9,933 nucleotides of DNA from an uncultured bacterium (GTDB taxonomy: Bacteria > Pseudomonadota > Gammaproteobacteria > Burkholderiales > Burkholderiaceae_F): contig CAJMRV010000051.1 of NCBI GenBank assembly GCA_905215795.1, positions 1-9,933 on the forward strand, read 5' to 3'. Made by a program: the position numbers and the translations under genes. The notes beneath the pieces are model-generated. The model did not search any database, was not told the DNA's origin, and saw nothing but the letters and a program-made list of their open reading frames with translations. How positions within the stretch are numbered: the first letter of the stretch is position 1; each line of letters opens with the position of its first letter. Positions 5,330 through 9,933 of the stretch are shown in pieces.

Positions 5330-6823
5330 ATGAACTACCAAGTCGAAACCTCGACGGTCCCGTTCCTGATCGTCACCATCTCGTACCTGTTCATCCTCGC
5401 CGCGATCGGCTGGTGGGGCAACCGCCAGAACAAGGGTCTGCGCGACTTCTTCACCATGTCGGGCTCCGCCGGGGCCATCCTCGCCGGCCTGGCCTACTTC
5501 TCCACCCAGTATTCGATGTCGACCTTCATGGGGGTGCCCGGCAGCATCTACCACGTCGGTTACGCCGGGATGTCCGTCTCGGTGCCTGGCATCGCGTTCT
5601 CGATGGTCATCCCCGCGCTGCTCGTGGGCCGCAAGCTGATCAAGCTCGGCCACCGCTACGGCATGCTCACCATGGCCGACTATCTCTCCGACCGTTATGA
5701 GAGCACCGCCATCCGAGGGCTCCTCGCCGTGCTCATGCTCATCTTCCTCGTCCCCATGATGGGGGCGCAGACGATCGGCGCCGGCGTGATCTTCACCACC
5801 TACACGGGCGCCGACCAGTGGGTGGGCATCGTGATCATGGGCGTCGTCGTGATCCTGTACTGCATGGCTGGCGGCATCCGTTCCGTCATGATGACCGACG
5901 TCATCCAGGGCGTCCTGATGGTCGTCACCGCCATCACCACGTTCGTCATCTCCCTGAAGCTCGGCGGCGGCCTCGAGACGATCAACGCCAAACTCGCCCA
6001 GATGGACCCCGCCTACATGAAGTTCCCCGGGCACAACAACGCCTACCCGTGGCAGAACTACGCGTCGATGATCGTGATGTGGAGCTTCTTCTGCATCGGC
6101 CAGCCCCATCTGTTCACGAAGTTCTTCACGATGAAGAACTACTCGACGATGTTCAAGGCCGTGCTCCTCGGCACGCTCGGCATGTGGTTCAGCGCCACCT
6201 TCATCGAATGGTGCGGCGTCACGGGCATCGCCTCCTTCCCCGGCATCGTCGGCAAGGAAAGCGACTTCATCGTCCCGTTGATCCTGCAGGGCGGCCTCCA
6301 CCCGATCATCTCCGCGCTGATGATCGCGGGCATCTTCTCGGCGGGCATGTCCACGATCAGCTCCCTGCTGATCACGAGCACCTCGGCCGTCTCCCGCGAC
6401 CTCTACCAGCGGATCCTCAAGCGTGACGCCACCGACGACGAGACGCTCAAACTCTCGCGCGTGGTCACCGTCGTCCTCGGCGTGATCGCCATCGGCATCG
6501 GCATCCTCAAGCCCGGCTCGATCTTCACGATCATCCTGTTCGCCTTCGGCGGACTGGGCATCTGGGCCGCCCCGATCGTCCTCGGCATGTACTGGAAGCG
6601 CACGAGCACCGCGGGCGTCTTCGTGGCCGTCATCACCGGCGAGATCTTCTACATCCTCCTGCTCACGCAGTTCCGTTGGCTCGCCTTGGGCTTCAACCCG
6701 TTGATCGTCGCCTGGATCGTCACGATGGTGATCCTCGTCGCGGTGAGCCTCGTCACGAAGCCCGTGAGCGAAGCGACGCTGCGCCGCCACTTCGACGACC
6801 TCGCCCCGAAAGCGCGAGAATGA
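5330..6823 (+). CDS. Sodium:solute symporter (SSS family, PanF/PutP-like)
   Basis: This inner-membrane transporter (497 aa, about 13 hydrophobic helices) uses the Na+ gradient to import a small solute. Family marks are the GGIRSVMMTDVIQGVLM signature (about residues 181-197) and AGIFSAGMSTISSLLITSTSAVSRDLY around residue 341. Ser341-Thr342 in that segment correspond to the Na+-binding Ser340-Thr341 of E. coli PutP. The small partner gene upstream points to the PanF-like branch, but substrate specificity in this family cannot be read from sequence, and the neighbouring hydrolases suggest a small amide, cyclic amide or peptide-like compound rather than pantothenate. The start is secured by AAGGAGG (5317-5323) 6 nt before ATG. 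Two downstream hydrolase genes follow at gaps of 36 and 23 nt, forming one operon. Confidence 0.95.
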   Translation: MNYQVETSTVPFLIVTISYLFILAAIGWWGNRQNKGLRDFFTMSGSAGAILAGLAYFSTQYSMSTFMGVPGSIYHVGYAGMSVSVPGIAFSMVIPALLVGRKLIKLGHRYGMLTMADYLSDRYESTAIRGLLAVLMLIFLVPMMGAQTIGAGVIFTTYTGADQWVGIVIMGVVVILYCMAGGIRSVMMTDVIQGVLMVVTAITTFVISLKLGGGLETINAKLAQMDPAYMKFPGHNNAYPWQNYASMIVMWSFFCIGQPHLFTKFFTMKNYSTMFKAVLLGTLGMWFSATFIEWCGVTGIASFPGIVGKESDFIVPLILQGGLHPIISALMIAGIFSAGMSTISSLLITSTSAVSRDLYQRILKRDATDDETLKLSRVVTVVLGVIAIGIGILKPGSIFTIILFAFGGLGIWAAPIVLGMYWKRTSTAGVFVAVITGEIFYILLLTQFRWLALGFNPLIVAWIVTMVILVAVSLVTKPVSEATLRRHFDDLAPKARE

Positions 6824-6859
6824 GAAGGACACCCGGACAAACATGAGGAAACACAAAAC

Positions 6860-7639
6860 ATGCGACTCGCACATCTGACATGGAGGGAGGCTGAGAAGCG
6901 CCTCAAGGATCCCGACACCGTCGTCGTCATTCCGGTCGGCTCGACCGAACAGCACGGCGACGCGGGGCCCCTGGGGACCGACTGGCTGATCCCCGAGGAA
7001 TTCTGCCGCCGCCTCGAAGCGGCCGACGACAAGGTCCTCATCACGCCCGTCGTCCCCTTCGGCGTGGCCACCCACCACATCAACTTCCCCGGAACGATCG
7101 ACCTCGGGCTGGACGTCTTCATGAACGTCATGGACCGCATCTTCGATTCGCTGTTCCGTCACGGCGCCAGACGGTTCGTCGTCATCAACGGCCACGGCGG
7201 CAACGACCCGGCGATCGAGGCGGCCTGCCTGCGGCACTACCGCAGGGGCGCCCTCTGCTCTCTCATCGACTGGTGGTCGATCGCCCCGAAGATCAACCCC
7301 GACTGGGTCACCGGCCACGGAGACGCCCAGGAGATCTCGGCCGTGATGGCCTTCAGGGAGGACCTCATCCACCCCGAGGCCATCGTCGAGAGCCGCATCA
7401 CGCCGCCCGCGCCCGACCTGCCGCAGGTCCACATCAACACGGTGCTCTTCGAAGGGGCGCCCGTGAAGATCATCCGCGAGATCCGCGACACCGTCGACAC
7501 CGGCGGACTGGGCGGCCTGCCCTCGACCCGCGCCTCCAAGGAGTGGGGAGAGGAGATGATGAACGCCATGAGCGGCTGGATCAACCGCTTCGTGGCCAGG
7601 TTCCGCCGACTCGAGCTGCCGGAGCCGCGCATCCACTGA
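6860..7639 (+). CDS. Creatininase-family amidohydrolase
   Basis: Members of this family use a dinuclear metal centre (Zn or Mn) to hydrolyse amide bonds, often in cyclic or formamide substrates: creatininase itself, FAPy deformylases of flavin/F420 synthesis, and the mycofactocin enzyme MftE. The 259-aa protein carries PVGSTEQHGDAGPLGTDW with Glu30, His32 and Asp41 as metal ligands, NGHGGND with His112, and GHGDAQEIS with Glu158 as the likely last ligand. No signal peptide is seen, so it acts in the cytoplasm. It need not act on creatinine: the family is broad and the second motif is the general NGHGGN form, not NGHYEN of true creatininase. A GAGG ribosome site at 6845-6848 precedes ATG at about 11 nt. 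Its place behind a symporter suggests it attacks the imported compound. Confidence 0.92.
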   Translation: MRLAHLTWREAEKRLKDPDTVVVIPVGSTEQHGDAGPLGTDWLIPEEFCRRLEAADDKVLITPVVPFGVATHHINFPGTIDLGLDVFMNVMDRIFDSLFRHGARRFVVINGHGGNDPAIEAACLRHYRRGALCSLIDWWSIAPKINPDWVTGHGDAQEISAVMAFREDLIHPEAIVESRITPPAPDLPQVHINTVLFEGAPVKIIREIRDTVDTGGLGGLPSTRASKEWGEEMMNAMSGWINRFVARFRRLELPEPRIH

Positions 7640-7662
7640 ACGACTGACACCAGGGAGGACAG

Positions 7663-9420
7663 ATGAACCACAAGCCGACTCGCCGCTCACCCCTCGTCGA
7701 GGAACTCCTCGCCGAATTCCTCGCCCTCCAAGAGGTGGAGGCGCCGCCCATCATGCGGTCCGTCGAGGACCTCTGCTCGTTCGGCGAGCGGCTCTCCAAC
7801 GAGGCCGAACACGCCTCGATGGAGTACCTCGGGAAAGCCTTCTCGGAGGCGGGGCTCTCCGTCTCGAACCCCCGTCTCTTCGGCTATGTCAGCATTCCCG
7901 TCTCGGCATCCCTCGAGGTGGCCGGACGCGGCTTCGAGTGCATCACTCATCCCATGACGCCCGGCACGGACGGACTCCGTGGACGCCTCGCCTTCATCGA
8001 ATCCCCCGCCGAAGCGAACTCCCCCGAGGGACGCAGGAAGGTGAAGGGCGCCATCGTCCTCACCCGCGGCCTCGCCACCGACGCCTCCGTGAGGCGGCTC
8101 GAGGCGGCGGGCGCCGCCGGCGTCGTCTTCATCACGGGACCGCTCGTCCACAACATGATCGTCTCGAGGGTCTGGGGGTCCCCGACGCCCGCGGACACCG
8201 ACGACTACGTCGGCATCCCCGCCGCGAGCGTTTCACTCGGAACGGGTCTCGAACTCATCAAACTCGACGGCCGGGAGGCCGTCCTGCACACGAACGTCGA
8301 GAACCGTTGGGAACGGATCTCCTGCCTGGAGGCCGACCTCGTGCCCGAAGGGCATGCCCGTCTGAACGGCGGCTACGTCCTCATGACGGGGCACATCGAC
8401 AGCTGGGGCCCGGGCGCACTCGACAACGCCTCGGGCATCGCCACGATCCTCGAAACGGCGCGCTTTTTCGCCCGCCACGTGAAGTTCCTCAAGCGCGGCC
8501 TCAGGTGCGTCGTATGGTCGGGCCACTCCCACGGCCGGTACGCCGGTTCGACCGCCTACTGCGACCAACGCTTCACGTCGCTCGAAAAGCACTGCGTGCT
8601 CAACATCAACTGTGACTGCCTCGGAGGCGCGGGCGCCACCCTCATGAGGCTCTCCCCTGCAATGGCCTCGACGGCCGGGTTGGCGCGGTACGCGCTCGCC
8701 ACAGCGGCCGGTGTCACGGACTGGAAGGGGACGCACTTCACGAGGAGCTGCGACCAGAGCTTCTGGGGAGCCGGCGTTCCGAGCCTCTTCTCACAGGTCT
8801 CCGAACAACCGCCCGTCAAGAGCGTCGCCTCCGAAGCCTTCGGCTCCCTCTTCGGGAGTTCGGAGAGCGGAGGATACGGCGAGTTCTGGCACACCTCGGA
8901 GGACAAGCCCGAACACCTCGATCCAGATTTCCTGCGCCGTGACGCCGGCGTGATGCTCGCCGCCGCGGCCGCCGCCCTCACCTCGGATGAGCCACCCCTC
9001 GACGACGAGGCCGAGCTCGCCGAAACCCACGCCGCACTCACCGCCAGGGCGAAACAGATCGAGGCGGTCGGACGGACCTTTGAAAAGGACGGAACCAAGT
9101 CGGGACGCATCGTACGTGACGCTTGTGCCGAGCTTGTCCGGCGGATCAGGGAGCTCGACCGGCTCCTCGGATCGGAACGACCCGACGGAGCAGAAGAGAG
9201 GATGGAGCGGCTGCGCCGCCTCATCCGGATCAACTATGCCGAAAGCGACGAAACGGCCCATCCGAAGGTCGCCTCCTTCGGGATCGTGCCGTGTCTGGAT
9301 GCCGTCGAGGACCTGCAGAAGGCCCGCGGAGCCGACGAACTCCTGCCGATCCTCACGCTGCTCTTCCGAAAGATGAACGCACTCTTTCTCAAGAGCGGCC
9401 TGGAGCTCCCGGAAAACTGA
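7663..9420 (+). CDS. M28-fold peptidase-like protein with altered active site
   Basis: This 585-aa protein has no signal peptide, so it is probably cytoplasmic. After an N-terminal lid region, residues about 85-230 look like a protease-associated insert (KGAIVLTRG, GAAGVVFITGP). The M28 core follows: GHIDSW (metal His244, supporting Asp246), GALDNASG (bridging Asp254), NINCDCLGG (Asp318) and FWHTSEDKPEHLD (His410). The usual Glu-Glu pair (catalytic base and metal ligand) is replaced in VVWSGHSHGRYAGSTAY by His288-Ser289, with His290 nearby and one extra residue before Gly-Ser. I recall GHSxGRYxGS as a variant in some bacterial M28 relatives. It may be an aminopeptidase or amidase with altered chemistry, or a non-peptidase. 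A helical tail (about 440-585) has no assigned role. GGGAGG at 7653-7658 supports the start. Confidence 0.9.
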   Translation: MNHKPTRRSPLVEELLAEFLALQEVEAPPIMRSVEDLCSFGERLSNEAEHASMEYLGKAFSEAGLSVSNPRLFGYVSIPVSASLEVAGRGFECITHPMTPGTDGLRGRLAFIESPAEANSPEGRRKVKGAIVLTRGLATDASVRRLEAAGAAGVVFITGPLVHNMIVSRVWGSPTPADTDDYVGIPAASVSLGTGLELIKLDGREAVLHTNVENRWERISCLEADLVPEGHARLNGGYVLMTGHIDSWGPGALDNASGIATILETARFFARHVKFLKRGLRCVVWSGHSHGRYAGSTAYCDQRFTSLEKHCVLNINCDCLGGAGATLMRLSPAMASTAGLARYALATAAGVTDWKGTHFTRSCDQSFWGAGVPSLFSQVSEQPPVKSVASEAFGSLFGSSESGGYGEFWHTSEDKPEHLDPDFLRRDAGVMLAAAAAALTSDEPPLDDEAELAETHAALTARAKQIEAVGRTFEKDGTKSGRIVRDACAELVRRIRELDRLLGSERPDGAEERMERLRRLIRINYAESDETAHPKVASFGIVPCLDAVEDLQKARGADELLPILTLLFRKMNALFLKSGLELPEN

Positions 9421-9450
9421 TTCAAACGGACAATTCGCGTCTTATCGCGA

Positions 9451-9480
9451 CAGTTGAGCACAATTGAGCGCAATTGACAC
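9451..9480. repeat. Three phased 10-bp direct repeats in the convergent intergenic gap
   Basis: CAGTTGAGCA, CAATTGAGCG and CAATTGACAC follow each other without gaps (9451-9460, 9461-9470, 9471-9480); a weaker fourth copy, CAATTCGCGT, is at 9431-9440. The repeat length equals about one helical turn, so copies would face the same side of the DNA. Function is unknown; the unit is too short to be a CRISPR repeat. Confidence 0.5.
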
Positions 9481-9515
9481 GTATTCACCGAAAAAAAAGG
9501 GCCCACCAATGGAAA

Positions 9516-9550
9516 ACGCCTCCGTCTTGCCGATGCATGCACGGAGGCGT
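9516..9550 (-). terminator. Hairpin terminator for the minus-strand repeat-protein gene
   Basis: ACGCCTCCGT (9516-9525) and ACGGAGGCGT (9541-9550) form a perfect 10-bp stem with a 15-nt loop containing the palindrome TGCATGCA. On the minus strand the stem is followed by TTTCC and then, about 20 nt further, by GGGCCC and a run of eight T (complement of the A-run at 9491-9498). It lies 24 nt past the stop of the gene at 9575. On the plus strand no T-run follows, so it serves the minus-strand gene mainly. Confidence 0.65.
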
Positions 9551-9574
9551 CGTCCTTCAGGGAGGCGGAAGGAA

Positions 9575-9919
9575 TCAGCGCTTGATCTTGTCGATCTCGC
9601 GGGTGAGCTTCGCAATCACTTCCTCACGGGCCTTCTTGTCCTTTCTCTCCTGGTCACGGTCCATCTTGTCGAGGAAACGCTCCACCGTACCGATCAATTC
9701 ATCACGCGCGCGACGATCCTTGAGTTCCTGATCACGGCTCTGCTGACCGATCAGCTTGGCGACTTCGTCGATGATGTCGCGCTTGATTTCAAGCAGTTCA
9801 CGATCGCGCTCGAACGCCTTCTTGTCGAGCATCGCCTGCACCTCGCGCAGGATCTCCTTCTTGAAGTCTTCTCTGAAACGTCTGGCGTCGAGCGAATTGA
9901 TGATGTCGGTGATGTCCAT
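9575..9919 (-). CDS. Highly charged helical protein with four 26-residue repeats
   Basis: I do not recognise this family. The 114-aa protein is almost entirely predicted helix, rich in Arg, Lys, Asp and Glu, with no signal peptide or membrane segment. From residue 19 it is built of tandem units with an exact 26-residue period: 19-44, 45-70, 71-96 and a partial unit 97-114. Conserved positions include K/R at 2, an acid at 4, I/L/V at 5-6, V/L at 9 and the RDQE-KD block at 18-24. It probably forms a coiled coil or helical oligomer with partners unknown. Translation most likely starts at ATG 9919-9917, 8 nt from an AAGGAG site; the ATG two codons upstream (9925) is only 2 nt from it. Base composition is visibly less GC-rich than the operons to the left. 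Confidence 0.75.
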   Translation of the reverse strand: MDITDIINSLDARRFREDFKKEILREVQAMLDKKAFERDRELLEIKRDIIDEVAKLIGQQSRDQELKDRRARDELIGTVERFLDKMDRDQERKDKKAREEVIAKLTREIDKIKR

Positions 9920-9927
9920 GACCATGA

Positions 9928-9933
9928 CTCCTT
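9928..9933 (-). promoter_or_regulatory. AAGGAG ribosome binding site that decides the start
   Basis: On the minus strand this perfect Shine-Dalgarno hexamer stands 2 nt before the first in-frame ATG (9925-9923) and 8 nt before the second (9919-9917). Spacing of 2 nt is too short for efficient initiation, so the second ATG is favoured. Confidence 0.75.

Noticed and set aside
5219..7690. Minus-strand open frame of 823 codons opposite the symporter and creatininase-like genes
   Set aside because: The product is His/Asp/Glu/Gly-rich low-complexity sequence without a plausible domain; it is a shadow of the real plus-strand genes.
9451..9480. CRISPR-like array
   Set aside because: The 10-bp repeats are contiguous without spacers and no cas gene is nearby.
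9475..9498. TTGACA followed by an A-run as a plus-strand promoter
   Set aside because: There is no acceptable -10 at 16-18 bp and nothing to transcribe downstream on this strand; the A-run is better explained as the T-run beyond the minus-strand terminator.

Overview
This GC-rich window, with strong G/C preference at third codon positions, is laid out as two plus-strand gene blocks followed by one minus-strand gene at the right edge. The organism cannot be fixed from this sequence. The trp enzymes are bacterial-type. A Sec signal peptide on a small exported protein, strong AAGGAGG-type ribosome sites and a Na+/solute symporter fit a GC-rich, possibly host-associated heterotrophic bacterium. 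A Sutterella-like betaproteobacterium is one guess, held with low confidence.

Region 1 (1-4000) is the distal part of a tryptophan biosynthesis operon in the order trpD (3' part only), trpC, trpF, trpB, trpA. Every junction overlaps (4, 4, 4 and 8 nt), so the genes are almost certainly cotranscribed and translationally coupled. Together they convert anthranilate to tryptophan. Catalytic residues are in place throughout; the one notable variant is Glu instead of Asp at the second catalytic acid of TrpA.

Region 2 (4001-5085) holds a near-perfect 27-bp inverted repeat just after trpA, GC-rich hairpins, and a 227-aa exported protein of unknown function (4167-4850). It ends in an unusually rich leader region: an AT-rich promoter-like segment containing an 18-bp palindrome, then a 10-bp inverted repeat whose 3' arm contains a Shine-Dalgarno sequence, then a 16-codon GTG-started ORF that overlaps the next gene by ATGA.

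Region 3 (5086-9420) is a four-gene transport/hydrolysis operon: a small two-helix membrane protein (DUF3311/YhdT-like), a 497-aa SSS-family sodium symporter, a creatininase-family metal hydrolase, and a cytoplasmic M28-fold protein. In the M28 protein the usual Glu-Glu active-site pair is replaced by His-Ser. The likely job is Na+-driven uptake of a small amide or peptide-like compound followed by intracellular hydrolysis; the substrate is unknown. This operon and its leader are the best candidate here for an undescribed system.

Region 4 (9421-9933) is a convergent intergenic segment with phased 10-bp repeats and a hairpin terminator for the minus-strand gene. That gene (9575-9919) encodes a highly charged helical protein built from four tandem 26-residue repeats.
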